From CAZNEZ01 sp964572475 (lineage in GTDB: Bacteria; Bacillota; Clostridia; Lachnospirales; Lachnospiraceae), in NCBI GenBank assembly GCA_964572475.1, contig CAZNEZ010000006.1, forward strand, positions 1 through 64,000: a stretch of 64,000 nt of DNA. The letters run 5' to 3'. Of this stretch, positions 1 to 7,816 are shown in pieces (position 1 is the stretch's first letter; the number at the start of each line of letters is the position of its first letter). The notes beneath the pieces were generated by a model that was not told the origin of the DNA, ran no database searches, and saw nothing but the letters and a program-made list of their open reading frames with translations. A program made the translations under genes and the position numbers.

Positions 1-1
1 G

Positions 2-79
2 AGTGTGGATGGAAGAATTATAATAAATTATGAAAAAAAAGAAGAATATAAAGAAAACAAGCTTTTTATATTTTCATAA
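2..79 (+). CDS. 3' end of an unidentified gene (partial)
   Basis: One frame is open from the window edge to a TAA at 77-79 and encodes about 25 residues containing GRIIINYEKKEEY. The other two frames stop within the first 33 bases. The pattern loosely recalls the C-terminal tail of ParB-family proteins, which often lie near rpsF-ssb-rpsR in Firmicutes, but the piece is too short to name. It could also be chance. A TATAAT at 86-91 directly after the stop could be the -10 box of the next gene. Confidence 0.35.
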   Translation, partial: SVDGRIIINYEKKEEYKENKLFIFS

Positions 80-126
80 ATATGATATAATCAAATAAAG
101 TCACAGTTATGAAAAGAGGAAATGAT

Positions 127-612
127 ATGGTAAAAAGCCTAGATGTTAAGCATATAAATCCATTTATCCAATCGAGTTTAACGATTATGGAAAGTATGGC
201 TAATACTAAGTTAAAGGTTGGAAAACCTTGCGTAGATAATTTGATTTTTTCTCATTCTACTTTTATCTTACAGGTAGGATTAACTGGAGCGCTTAAAGGT
301 CAAGTGCTAATTGTTATGGAAGAAGAAAAAGCTAAAGGGATTGCAAGCAGTATGATGTTTGGAATGCCAGTTGAGACTCTTGATGAGATGGCATGTTCAG
401 CCTTAGGCGAATTAAGTAATATGATAATGGGTAATACAGCTACTATATTTTCGACGTTAGATGTATTTATAGATATTACACCACCTATATCGGTATTTGG
501 AAGTAACTTAAAGTTACAGGCAGATACTCAGGCACTTAAGATACCTTTAACAAAGGAAGATACAGGAGAAGAATTAATATCACTGTATTTATGTTTGTTA
601 GAGGAGAATTAG
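127..612 (+). CDS. CheX-like chemotaxis phosphatase
   Basis: Single-domain CheX family protein, about 161 aa. CheX dephosphorylates the chemotaxis response regulator CheY-P in the cytoplasm. The family's acidic/amide pair is visible in GELSNMIMGN, near residues 94-103, where E and N form the ExxN catalytic motif of the CheC/CheX/FliY superfamily. The start at 127 is preferred over an in-frame ATG at 109 because AAGAGGA (114-120) sits six bases upstream of it. No other chemotaxis gene is in the window, so this is an isolated copy. It ends one base before the next gene, which implies co-transcription. Confidence 0.85.
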   Translation: MVKSLDVKHINPFIQSSLTIMESMANTKLKVGKPCVDNLIFSHSTFILQVGLTGALKGQVLIVMEEEKAKGIASSMMFGMPVETLDEMACSALGELSNMIMGNTATIFSTLDVFIDITPPISVFGSNLKLQADTQALKIPLTKEDTGEELISLYLCLLEEN

Positions 613-613
613 A

Positions 614-799
614 ATGGATTATAATGTTGGAGATATCGTTAAGATGAAAAAGAAACACCCATGCGGCAGCTATGAATGGGAAGTGCTAAGAGAAGGTGCC
701 GATTTTAGGATTAAATGTATGGGATGTGGACATCAGATTATGTTAAAGCGTTCGGCATTTGAGAAGAGCGTTAAATCAATAATAACAAAGAATGAATGA
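614..799 (+). CDS. DUF951 family small protein
   Basis: 61-residue cytoplasmic protein matching the DUF951 pattern: an N-terminal VGDIVKMKKKHPCGS segment, then EWEVLREGADFRIKCMGCGH. The cysteines in HPCGS and CMGCGH look like a small metal-binding or nucleic-acid-binding fold. Function is unknown; the family is widespread in Firmicutes and often lies close to rpsF. It is tightly coupled to the CheX-like gene and its TGA stop lies inside the terminator stem. Confidence 0.85.
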   Translation: MDYNVGDIVKMKKKHPCGSYEWEVLREGADFRIKCMGCGHQIMLKRSAFEKSVKSIITKNE

Positions 800-829
800 G
801 CTTTTGAATTTCAATAGCTCATTTTTTTT
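795..829 (+). terminator. Rho-independent terminator
   Basis: AATGAGCT (795-802) pairs with AGCTCATT (816-823), followed by a T run to 829. The upstream arm contains the stop codon of the DUF951 gene. A TAGGAAATTA motif follows at about 835. Confidence 0.85.
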
Positions 830-858
830 GATTGTAGGAAATTATATATAAAAAACAG

Positions 859-909
859 TTGACAAATAAAAAAAACGGATGTATTATATGAGTAATACAA
901 CTAATACAA
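859..909 (+). promoter_or_regulatory. Promoter with overlapping GntR-type operator
   Basis: TTGACA (859-864), 17 bases, TATTAT (882-887) is a near-consensus sigma-A promoter. GTATTA (881-886) and TAATAC (893-898) form an inverted repeat over the -10 box and start site, and a further TAATAC lies at 902-907. A dimeric repressor, most simply the GntR protein encoded next, could bind here and autoregulate the operon. The expected transcription start is near 893, downstream of the ATG at 879, so that ATG cannot be the start codon. Confidence 0.75.
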
Positions 910-935
910 TAACACTAACAGAAATGAGGTACAAT

Positions 936-1289
936 ATGGCATGGTTATTAAATGATGACAGACCTATATATTCTCAGCTTATTGAAGAAATAGAGAAGAG
1001 GATAGTAATAGGAGAATATCAAGCTGGAAGTAAATTGCCATCTGTTAGAGATCTGGCTATGGAGGCATCGGTGAATCCTAACACTATGCAAAAAGCTCTA
1101 GTTGCTATAGAAGGAGCTGGTCTAATATCTACACAGAGAACTACAGGCAGATTTATTACCGAAGACGTTGAGAAGATTAAATCAATAAAAGATGAGATTG
1201 CAAAGACGCGTATTAATGTATTTCTTGAATCAATGAAACAGCTAGGCTATACTAATTCAGAGATTGTAGAATTAATAAAAAAGCAATAG
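936..1289 (+). CDS. GntR family regulator, YtrA subfamily
   Basis: About 117 aa transcriptional repressor with an N-terminal winged helix (RPIYSQLIEEIEKRIVIGEY...GSKLPSVRDLA, then VNPNTMQKAL as the recognition helix) and a short C-terminal dimerisation helix pair. This is the YtrA-type architecture, which normally controls a linked ABC transporter. The start at 936 is supported by TGAGGT at 925-930 and by the promoter at 859-887, which excludes earlier ATGs. It is first in an operon with the ATPase and permease that follow. The inducer is unknown; related systems respond to cell-wall antibiotics. Confidence 0.88.
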   Translation: MAWLLNDDRPIYSQLIEEIEKRIVIGEYQAGSKLPSVRDLAMEASVNPNTMQKALVAIEGAGLISTQRTTGRFITEDVEKIKSIKDEIAKTRINVFLESMKQLGYTNSEIVELIKKQ

Positions 1290-1302
1290 GGAAGGAAGGT
1301 TT

Positions 1303-2007
1303 ATGAAGATGAATGATGTTTTAGAATGCCAGAATCTAGTAAAGAAATATGGCGGTATGCCTGCATTAACAGGAATTAACCTGTCAATTGAGAGAGGCAA
1401 GATTGTAGGTCTACTAGGACCTAATGGAAGTGGTAAATCAACAATGATTAAGTTGGCAAATGGTCTACTTACACCAACTTCTGGAAAAATTCTTATCAGT
1501 GGTAAGGAAATAGGTATTGAAACAAAGAAGATAGTTTCATATCTGCCAGAGAGAACATATCTTAACAGCTGGATGAAGGTTGAACAGATTATAGATTTCT
1601 TTGCGGATTTCTATGATGATTTTAATACAGAAAAGGCATATTCAATGCTTAAGCACCTTAATATTAGTCCTAGTGATAAGCTTAGTACGATGTCAAAAGG
1701 TACTAAGGAAAAGGTACAGCTAATCCTTGTAATGAGCAGAGATGCAGAGTTATATATGCTTGATGAACCTATTGGAGGTGTCGATCCAGCAGCTAGAGAT
1801 TATATACTTAATACTATTATTACTAACTATAATCCTGAAGCAACTATTATTATATCTACACATTTAATTAGCGACATAGAGCAAATCTTAGATGATGTAG
1901 TATTTATACAGTATGGACAGATAGTGATGCATAAATCTGTAGATGAGATTCGACAGATAGAAGGCAAGTCAGTAGATTCTTTGTTCAGGGAGGTATTCAA
2001 ATGTTAG
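1303..2007 (+). CDS. ABC transporter ATP-binding protein
   Basis: 234 aa cytoplasmic ATPase of the YtrB/CcmA-like group. Walker A GPNGSGKST is at residues 39-47, Walker B LYMLDEP near 150-156, and the H-loop in ISTHLISD near 184. The signature region reads LSTMSKGTKEK instead of LSGGQ, a degenerate form typical of this subfamily. It overlaps the permease gene by seven bases, so the two are translationally coupled. With the GntR regulator it forms a YtrA-like regulated export module, possibly for antimicrobial peptides or envelope stress (inference from context). Confidence 0.9.
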   Translation: MKMNDVLECQNLVKKYGGMPALTGINLSIERGKIVGLLGPNGSGKSTMIKLANGLLTPTSGKILISGKEIGIETKKIVSYLPERTYLNSWMKVEQIIDFFADFYDDFNTEKAYSMLKHLNISPSDKLSTMSKGTKEKVQLILVMSRDAELYMLDEPIGGVDPAARDYILNTIITNYNPEATIIISTHLISDIEQILDDVVFIQYGQIVMHKSVDEIRQIEGKSVDSLFREVFKC

Positions 2008-2798
2008 GAAAATTAATTAAACATGAGTTTAAAGCTACTTCAAGAACTTTTGGACTCTTATATCTTGCAACACTTGTATTAACACTTATTAATAAAGCCT
2101 TTGTTATGGTAAATGTTAATAATGATATATTCGATATATTTAGAACTTTATTCTTAGCAATGTATGTAGCTATAATTGTAGCTTTGTCAATTGTAACATT
2201 TGTATTAATACTTATGAGATTCTATAAGAATCTGCTAGGTGATGAAGGCTATTTATCCTTTACTCTGCCAGTTACACCAGGACAGCATATAATAAGCAAG
2301 CTTATTGCTGGAACAGTTTGGTTTTTAGCTAGTATTTTGGTCATCTGTATATCAGTGTTACTCTTATTAGCAGATAAGAATACATTTTCTACTATAGGTG
2401 ATTTCCTAAAGAGCACATTTGAACTTATGGGCAGCGAGAAGATTCTTATTATGGTTGCCGTTCAGATATTTATACTTATGATACTAGCAGTAATCAACCA
2501 ATTACTTGTATTCTACGCATCTATGGCGTTCGGACAGATGTTAACAAAACATAGAGTACTTGGTGGTGTAGTAGCATATTTCGTAATAAGTATGGTAGTA
2601 CAGATAATATCTTCAATCGGCCTTGTGGTCATGACTCTTATTAGACCTAACATATTGACAGAAGAATTATCAATTAAGTCTACAGGAGCAGATATATGTA
2701 CTATATTAATATTCTGCAATGTGTTATATATAGTGTTAGCAGTAGTATATTACTATGGATGCAGATATGCATTAAAGAACAAGTTAAATCTTGAGTAA
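2001..2798 (+). CDS. ABC transporter permease (ABC-2 type)
   Basis: 265 aa integral membrane protein with about six hydrophobic helices (near residues 18-38, 50-75, 108-128, 150-172, 183-210 and 235-258). No catalytic motif is expected. It is the membrane partner of the preceding ATPase and shares a seven-base overlap with it. The substrate cannot be told from sequence. A strong hairpin terminator follows at 2821-2867. Confidence 0.82.
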   Translation: MLGKLIKHEFKATSRTFGLLYLATLVLTLINKAFVMVNVNNDIFDIFRTLFLAMYVAIIVALSIVTFVLILMRFYKNLLGDEGYLSFTLPVTPGQHIISKLIAGTVWFLASILVICISVLLLLADKNTFSTIGDFLKSTFELMGSEKILIMVAVQIFILMILAVINQLLVFYASMAFGQMLTKHRVLGGVVAYFVISMVVQIISSIGLVVMTLIRPNILTEELSIKSTGADICTILIFCNVLYIVLAVVYYYGCRYALKNKLNLE

Positions 2799-2820
2799 AA
2801 CCTGAATTTAATATTTATAG

Positions 2821-2867
2821 AATAGAGAAGGCTGTATATCAGAAAGTATACAGTTTTCTCTATTTTT
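2821..2867 (+). terminator. Rho-independent terminator
   Basis: AATAGAGAAGGCTGTATA (2821-2838) pairs with TATACAGTTTTCTCTATT (2847-2864), allowing wobble pairs in the middle, then a T run. The rest of the gap to 3153 holds a short AAGGAAATTACGCAGCAG sequence (2878-2895), also seen after other terminators, and a promoter at 2988-3016. Nothing else was recognised in this gap. Confidence 0.85.
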
Positions 2868-2987
2868 ACTTTGTACAAGGAAATTACGCAGCAGAGGAAA
2901 CGGTATGATATATCTGCCTAGGATACTTGAGTGTATGTTACAAATCGTGATAACCAACAGAAATAAGTATAAATGATAGTATTAGAG

Positions 2988-3016
2988 TTGCATAAATAGG
3001 ATACAGATGGTAATAT
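2988..3016 (+). promoter_or_regulatory. Sigma-A type promoter
   Basis: TTGCAT (2988-2993), 17 bases, TAATAT (3011-3016). Drives the DUF2007-like gene. The untranslated leader would be about 130 bases. Confidence 0.5.
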
Positions 3017-3153
3017 GCATATATAATGTTTAACAATGTGAGAGGTGGCTGGCATAGGTTGGAAATAAATTTTTCACACGCATATTTATGGCGGAGCGCT
3101 TCTTGACACAAAGTCTGTTATGAACGAAAGGCAGTGCAGAAATGAGGATTAAG

Positions 3154-3585
3154 ATGGAAAAGGAAGAGTATGTAGCAGTAGTACCAGTTAAAGTGTATCA
3201 GGCTCAGGATAGACTGAATGCGGATATGATTGTAGAAATTCTAGTGAATAATAATATACATGCATACAGGCAAAGTGTAGGCAGTGGTGAATATTTAGGG
3301 ATTTCCACAGGAATGTCACTGTTTGGTGAAGACATTTATGTAGATGAAAAAGATGTAAAAGACGCACAGAATATAATAAAAGAATTCTTATCAGAAGACA
3401 GTGAAGAATACGTTGGAGAATATGGCGAAGAAGATACAGGAGGTAAAGAATCAGAGAATACTGCTGAAGATAACACATTTGCTCATGAGTCAATGCGAAA
3501 AGTAAAAAAACATAATCTTATTATAGTGATTACAGTTGCAATACTTGTAATAGCATCAATAGTTGCTGCAATAATAATAAGATAG
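3154..3585 (+). CDS. DUF2007-like protein with C-terminal membrane anchor
   Basis: About 143 aa. The first 70 residues (EEYVAVVPVKVYQAQDRLNADMIVEILVNNNIHAY...EDIYVDEKDVKDAQNII) resemble the DUF2007 'putative signal transducing' fold, a small ferredoxin-like alpha/beta domain. A very acidic linker follows, then a basic stretch and one C-terminal helix (about residues 118-142). The protein should face the cytoplasm and be tail-anchored. Start 3154 has ATGAGG six bases upstream; ATG 3142 with GAAAGG ten bases upstream is also possible. Function unknown. Confidence 0.7.
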   Translation: MEKEEYVAVVPVKVYQAQDRLNADMIVEILVNNNIHAYRQSVGSGEYLGISTGMSLFGEDIYVDEKDVKDAQNIIKEFLSEDSEEYVGEYGEEDTGGKESENTAEDNTFAHESMRKVKKHNLIIVITVAILVIASIVAAIIIR

Positions 3586-3660
3586 AATGATTTTGAACAT
3601 AGGTTAAACAGAGCATATGAAAACCTAGAGCTAGATATGAATGATGCAGGCACTTACATT

Positions 3661-3705
3661 AAAAGCATTAGAATCAAAAGCATTAGAATCAAAAGCATTA
3701 GAGTC
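3661..3705 (+). repeat. Three tandem copies of a 15 bp unit
   Basis: AAAAGCATTAGAATC occurs at 3661-3675, 3676-3690 and, with one change (GAGTC), 3691-3705. It lies directly upstream of the rpsF promoter. A slippage product is the simplest explanation. Confidence 0.9.
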
Positions 3706-3716
3706 AAAAAAACAGC

Positions 3717-3815
3717 TTGCACATTTTGACTTAATATGGTAGAATGTTACTTCGTGATATATTATATCCTTGCTCCTACATAGATAGGGGCCAGAGACCA
3801 AAAGGAGGTAAAAGA
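3717..3815 (+). promoter_or_regulatory. rpsF promoter and leader
   Basis: TTGCAC (3717-3722), 17 bases, TAGAAT (3740-3745). The roughly 70-base leader carries a hairpin, GCTCCTA pairing with TAGGGGC around 3771-3791, just before the AAGGAGG site. Leaders of rpsF operons in many bacteria bind the S6:S18 complex for feedback control; this hairpin is a candidate for that role, but I could not confirm the conserved S6-leader nucleotides. Confidence 0.5.
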
Positions 3816-3819
3816 AGAC

Positions 3820-4107
3820 ATGAACAAATATGAATTAGCTGTTGTTATTAGTGCTAAACTCGAAGATGATGAAAGAGTAGCTGCTATCGAGAAAGTGAAA
3901 GAGCAGATTACACGTTTCGGTGGTACAATTACTAACGTTGATGAATGGGGTAAGAAGAGATTAGCTTACGAAATTCAGAAGATGAAGGAAGCTTACTACT
4001 ACTTTATTCAGTTCGAATCTGATTCAAATTGTCCAAACGAAGTTGAAAGTCAAGTTCGTATTATGGAGAATGTTATCAGATATTTATGCGTAAGACAAGA
4101 TGCGTAA
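3820..4107 (+). CDS. rpsF: 30S ribosomal protein S6
   Basis: 95 aa, the usual length. It shows the S6 pattern: N-terminal YELAVVISAKL, central VDEWGKKRLAYEIQKMKEAYYYFIQFE, and C-terminal RIMENVIRYLCVR. S6 pairs with S18 in the platform of the small ribosomal subunit. It starts the rpsF-ssb-rpsR operon conserved across Firmicutes and has an AAGGAGG site at 3801-3807. Confidence 0.97.
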   Translation: MNKYELAVVISAKLEDDERVAAIEKVKEQITRFGGTITNVDEWGKKRLAYEIQKMKEAYYYFIQFESDSNCPNEVESQVRIMENVIRYLCVRQDA

Positions 4108-4150
4108 TTACCTATAAAGAACAAAATCTATAAAGAAAAGAGGAGATCGT

Positions 4151-4588
4151 GTGAATAAAGTTATGCTTATGGGAAGATTGACTAGAGACCCTGAGGTAAG
4201 GTATTCCCAGGGAGAAAACTCTACGGCAATCGCCAGATATACATTAGCAGTAGATCGTAGATTCAAGCGTGATGGTAATGACCAGTCAGCAGACTTTATT
4301 TCTTGCGTTGCATTTGGAAAATCAGCAGAATTTGCTGAGAGATATTTACACCAAGGAACAAAGTTAGTTGTAGAGGGCAGAATCCAGACAGGAAGCTACA
4401 CAAACAAAGACGGTCAAAAGGTATACACTACAGAAGTTATTGTTGAGAATTCAGAATTTGCTGAGAGCAAGAATTCTAGTAGTGAAGGGGGCTTTCAGAA
4501 TTCAAGACCTGAACCGACAAGTGCGGCAGGAGACGGATTTATGAATATACCTGATGGCGTAGAAGACGAAGGTCTTCCATTTAATTAA
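4151..4588 (+). CDS. ssb: Single-stranded DNA-binding protein
   Basis: 145 aa with a GTG start preceded by AGGAG (4141-4145). The OB fold (about residues 1-105) includes MNKVMLMGRLTRDPEVRYS and FISCVAFGKSAEFAERYLHQGTKLVVEGRIQTGSY. A disordered Ser/Gly/Pro linker follows, and the acidic tip ends EDEGLPFN, the protein-interaction tail, with one extra Asn after the usual terminal Phe. It protects single strands in replication and recombination. Its place between rpsF and rpsR is the standard Gram-positive order. Confidence 0.97.
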   Translation: MNKVMLMGRLTRDPEVRYSQGENSTAIARYTLAVDRRFKRDGNDQSADFISCVAFGKSAEFAERYLHQGTKLVVEGRIQTGSYTNKDGQKVYTTEVIVENSEFAESKNSSSEGGFQNSRPEPTSAAGDGFMNIPDGVEDEGLPFN

Positions 4589-4611
4589 AATATTTTAGGA
4601 GGTCATGTATT

Positions 4612-4884
4612 ATGCCATTCAACAAGAATGATAGAGGCGACAGAGGCGATTACCCTATGAAGAGAAGAAATACTCGTAGAAGAAAAAAAGTATGCGTATT
4701 CTGTGGCGATAAGAACAACGAGATTGATTACAAAGATGTTAATAAGTTGAAGAGATATGTATCTGAAAGAGGAAAAATTCTTCCTAGAAGAATCACTGGT
4801 AACTGTGCTAAACACCAGAGAGCTCTTACAGTAGCAATCAAACGTGCTAGACATATTGCTTTAATGCCTTACACATTAGACTAA
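4612..4884 (+). CDS. rpsR: 30S ribosomal protein S18
   Basis: 90 aa with the S18 core KVCVFCGDKNNEIDYKDVNKL, LPRRITGNCAKHQRAL and KRARHIALMPY. It partners S6 in the small subunit. The cysteines in VCVFCG and GNCAKH are a zinc-ribbon-like remnant (C+ type S18). Last gene of the operon; a strong terminator follows. Confidence 0.97.
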   Translation: MPFNKNDRGDRGDYPMKRRNTRRRKKVCVFCGDKNNEIDYKDVNKLKRYVSERGKILPRRITGNCAKHQRALTVAIKRARHIALMPYTLD

Positions 4885-4892
4885 TTATAATG

Positions 4893-4929
4893 AATGCATT
4901 CCCGAATTAAAGGGGATGCATTTTTTTTT
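4893..4929 (+). terminator. Rho-independent terminator of the rpsF operon
   Basis: AATGCATTCCC pairs with GGGGATGCATT (one wobble pair) around an eight-base loop, followed by nine Ts at 4921-4929. Confidence 0.92.
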
Positions 4930-4948
4930 GTTTTATAAAGGCGTGTAC

Positions 4949-5003
4949 TTGACAAAAAATGGTAATAGGTATAGCATGAACTTAATACATAGTTTGCAAA
5001 CTA
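4949..5003 (+). promoter_or_regulatory. Promoter with palindromic operator, secreted-protein cassette
   Basis: TTGACA (4949-4954), 17 bases, TAGCAT (4972-4977). A perfect 14 bp palindrome, TAGTTTGCAAACTA, covers 4990-5003, just downstream of the expected start of transcription. An extended 16 bp copy occurs at 5454-5469 ahead of the next gene. The placement suits a dimeric repressor; no regulator gene is linked. Confidence 0.7.
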
Positions 5004-5029
5004 AAAAATTAAGTGTGGAGGTATTTAAA

Positions 5030-5434
5030 ATGAAAAAAGTTAAAACAATTGTGGCAGTTATTATAGTGTTATGTATGGTACAAACAACAATTCCAGCATA
5101 TGCTCTTAGTAATATGACGCAAACAGCAACAGGGACGGCTGATTCGAGAAATTGGACAGCAAAAACGAAGATTATAAATAATGTATTTACATCATCTACA
5201 TCAACAAGTATGTATTACTATTATGTACAAGCATATGAGGGATATAAGTATGATTATCATGGTAACATATTGACTTCAAATACATATGATTCTGGAAAAA
5301 AGGCACAAGTTGCTAGTATATCAATTAATTTACCCCAAGGTACTACAATGGTGGCGTGCTATTCTCATCATATATTGAGTGGTAATATAGTTAAGACAAT
5401 GATACTATATAGTAACAACCAGTATAACTGGTAG
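5030..5434 (+). CDS. Small secreted protein, possible bacteriocin-like or signal protein
   Basis: 134 aa starting MKKVKTIVAV, with GGAGG at 5018-5022. Residues 1-25 form a Sec signal peptide with a likely AYA cleavage site. The mature part (about 109 aa) is rich in Ser, Thr, Tyr and Asn, has one Cys, and ends YNNQYNW-like (NNQYNW). I do not recognise a family. It heads a cassette with a lipoprotein and an ABC transporter, as the unrelated-looking secreted protein at 41159 heads another. Such pairs occur in lactococcin-972-like bacteriocin systems, but no homology is claimed. It lies between two copies of the AGTTTGCAAACT palindrome. Confidence 0.7.
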   Translation: MKKVKTIVAVIIVLCMVQTTIPAYALSNMTQTATGTADSRNWTAKTKIINNVFTSSTSTSMYYYYVQAYEGYKYDYHGNILTSNTYDSGKKAQVASISINLPQGTTMVACYSHHILSGNIVKTMILYSNNQYNW

Positions 5435-5453
5435 GAAATAACTAATTAATAAA

Positions 5454-5469
5454 ATAGTTTGCAAACTAT
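5454..5469. promoter_or_regulatory. Second copy of the AGTTTGCAAACT palindrome
   Basis: ATAGTTTGCAAACTAT, a perfect 16 bp palindrome, 20 bases after the secreted-protein stop and about 80 bases before the lipoprotein start. It shares the 12 bp core with the site at 4990-5003. Likely the same regulator binds both. Confidence 0.65.
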
Positions 5470-5550
5470 GTAGACTGTGAAATAGGAAAATAATAATAAA
5501 AAGGAAAAGATAATCCAAATAATTAATAGGTGGATTATAGGTGGATGTTT

Positions 5551-6858
5551 ATGAAGAATAATATTAAAGGAACATTGCTAATAATAGGGATTTTAGTGAT
5601 GTTATCGGGTTGCAGGAGCAATGCAAGTGATGATAATAAAAAAGTAAATGATAATACTGAGGCAGTTACAAACGAATCAGAGACAGAAAAGGTTATTAAG
5701 AATTTTAAGTTGACAGATTTAATGGGAGATGTTGTTATAGATAATAGCATTAAAAGAGAAGATAGCAATGTATCATTAATGAATAATATGTACGAGTATA
5801 AGAATGGATATATAACAGTATGCAGTAAAAAGAATAATACTAATAATATACGTTATTATGATAAGACATCTGATACATTAGCATATATGTGTAATAAGCC
5901 AGAATGTGTACATGTTAATAACTGTATATCAATTATTCCAACGTTTTCGAGTGAATCATTTGCAGTGGGAGATGGTGTTATGTGCTATCTTCAGACTGAT
6001 CAAGATGAAGAAGATGATGAGGTTAATCAGGTAAATCTGTATAGTGTGTCATTAGATACATTTGAAAAGACTAAAATTAGCATGATATATGAATACAACA
6101 GTAAAGGTACAAATATAGGTGGAAACTCTCTTAATAGTATAATTCACAATGGATATTGTTATTGTAAGGGAGGAATTTATGTTGGAGATGAAGAAAAAGC
6201 AATAATATTTAGGGTTAAGTTAGAAGCTGGTTCAAAAGCGGAACTCATATACAGTGAAAATGTAAGCAATAGCTATCCAATAATATACAAAATGTATGCT
6301 AATTCTGATAAAGTATATTGGGGAGCTGGATATCAGAATAATGAAGTTGTATATAGTTTTGACGAAATCACAGGAGAAGTTAAAAAACTGAAGGAATTAA
6401 ATGAGAATCAGAGTAATTTTGCTGTTCACAATGACAAAATATACGATTTTGATTTGAATTATGGAATATATGTATATGATAGTGAATTTATGAATGGTAA
6501 ACCATTGGTAGAAAATAATATTAATAGAGAAGGAATAGTATATACAGATGATAATTACATATATCTACTAGTTGCTAATGATTCAGGAGATAAAAATAAT
6601 CCGTATTATAATAAAATAATATATATATATGATTTTAATGGTAAAAAGTTAGGTGAAAGTGAATTGTCAACAAGGGACAAGCCCATAAGTGGTTTAAATA
6701 TAATCAATGGTACTATATTATATGAAAAATCGGAGTACAATATAGAGAAGAGCTATAGAATGCAATATCAGTATGCAGTTAATGTTGAGGATATTATTAA
6801 AGGCAATAAGATATATGAGGATAATATATTTACATATGAAGGGTCACTGATTATGTAA
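5551..6858 (+). CDS. Extracellular lipoprotein of unknown function
   Basis: About 435 aa. A signal peptide with lipobox LSGC near residues 18-21 predicts a lipid-anchored protein outside the membrane. An Asn/Asp/Glu-rich linker follows. The rest has repeated short beta-strand-like blocks (NGYITVCSKKN, GVMCYLQTD, HNGYCYCKGGIYV, DKVYWGAGY, HNDKIYDFD, DDNYIYLLV), suggesting a beta-propeller. CNKPECVH near residue 117 is a cysteine motif common in Lachnospiraceae lipoproteins of this type. Start 5551 is chosen because GGTGG lies six bases upstream; GTG 5530 and ATG 5545 are in frame. It sits between the secreted protein and the ABC genes and may be a sensor or immunity component. Confidence 0.7.
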   Translation: MKNNIKGTLLIIGILVMLSGCRSNASDDNKKVNDNTEAVTNESETEKVIKNFKLTDLMGDVVIDNSIKREDSNVSLMNNMYEYKNGYITVCSKKNNTNNIRYYDKTSDTLAYMCNKPECVHVNNCISIIPTFSSESFAVGDGVMCYLQTDQDEEDDEVNQVNLYSVSLDTFEKTKISMIYEYNSKGTNIGGNSLNSIIHNGYCYCKGGIYVGDEEKAIIFRVKLEAGSKAELIYSENVSNSYPIIYKMYANSDKVYWGAGYQNNEVVYSFDEITGEVKKLKELNENQSNFAVHNDKIYDFDLNYGIYVYDSEFMNGKPLVENNINREGIVYTDDNYIYLLVANDSGDKNNPYYNKIIYIYDFNGKKLGESELSTRDKPISGLNIINGTILYEKSEYNIEKSYRMQYQYAVNVEDIIKGNKIYEDNIFTYEGSLIM

Positions 6859-6880
6859 TAAACTGAGGGAGAAGTTGACT

Positions 6881-7744
6881 ATGGAATTGGAATTTAAAGA
6901 ATTATCAAAACATTATGGTAATAAAATTGCATTGACTAATTTTAGTGTTAAAATGAGGTGTGGCATCTATGGAATAATAGGACCAAATGGAGCTGGTAAA
7001 AGTACATTAATGAACCTACTTACAGATAATATATCTCGAACCTCAGGAGGTATTTTATACAATGGTACAGATATACTTTCATTAGGTAGTTCTTTTCGTG
7101 AATTAATAGGATATATGCCTCAACAACAAGGACTATATGATAATTTTTCTGCAAAAAGGTTTTTATTGTATATGGCAGGACTAAAGGGTATTAAAAAATC
7201 AAAAGCTAAAGAAGAGATAACATTTTTACTGAATCTTGTTGGTCTTACTAATGAGGCACATAGAAAGCTATCAGGATTTTCCGGAGGAATGAGGCAAAGG
7301 GTAATGCTTGCAGCAACATTACTAGGGAATCCTCAGATTATTATTTTGGATGAACCAACGGCAGGACTTGACCCTGAAGAAAGAATAAGAATACGCAATT
7401 TTATTTCTAAGATTGCAATGGATAGAATTGTAATCTTAGCCACTCATGTTGTCAGTGATATTGAATGCATTGCTGGTAAGGTGCTTCTCCTTAAGAATGG
7501 AAAGCTGTTGGATATGAAGACGCCAGCAGAGTTAATTGCTTCTATTGAAGGAAAAGTATACGAAAAAATCTGTAATCAAAAAGAACAGGAAGAGTTAAGC
7601 AAATGCTATAAGATAGGAAATATTAATCAAAGAAAAGATGGAGTATACGTTAGAGTTATAGGTGATATAAAGCCTGAAGGATTTGAGGAAGTTAGCAGCA
7701 ATATTGATTTAGAGGATGTATATTTATATTATCTTGAAAAATGA
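6881..7744 (+). CDS. ABC transporter ATP-binding protein
   Basis: About 287 aa. Walker A GPNGAGKST near residues 35-43, Q-loop YMPQQQG, signature FSGGMRQR near 138, Walker B IIILDEP and H-loop ATHVVSD are all intact. It belongs to the ABC-2 export group (YxlF/CcmA-like). A TTG at 6875 is in frame, but ATG 6881 with GAGGGAG at 6865-6871 is preferred. It follows the lipoprotein by 22 bases and precedes the permease in the same operon. Confidence 0.9.
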   Translation: MELEFKELSKHYGNKIALTNFSVKMRCGIYGIIGPNGAGKSTLMNLLTDNISRTSGGILYNGTDILSLGSSFRELIGYMPQQQGLYDNFSAKRFLLYMAGLKGIKKSKAKEEITFLLNLVGLTNEAHRKLSGFSGGMRQRVMLAATLLGNPQIIILDEPTAGLDPEERIRIRNFISKIAMDRIVILATHVVSDIECIAGKVLLLKNGKLLDMKTPAELIASIEGKVYEKICNQKEQEELSKCYKIGNINQRKDGVYVRVIGDIKPEGFEEVSSNIDLEDVYLYYLEK

Positions 7745-7816
7745 ATAATATAATTCAGTAAGTATATGAAATATATTTACTTAGGATATTCATTTTTTAG
7801 AAAGGTACGATTATTT

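Noticed and set aside
879..935. Extended start of the GntR gene at 879
   Set aside because: It lies over the -10 box of the promoter at 859-887 and would not be transcribed; the SD at 925-930 supports 936.
2870..2880. AraR-like operator TTGTACAA
   Set aside because: It is an isolated 8 bp palindrome with no matching promoter context; a similar one at about 54316 is also unsupported.
4603..4854. Opposite-strand frame over rpsR
   Set aside because: It is a shadow of the ribosomal protein gene without a ribosome-binding site.
4990..5003. CcpA cre site
   Set aside because: The centre is GC, not CG, and the flanks do not match the cre consensus.
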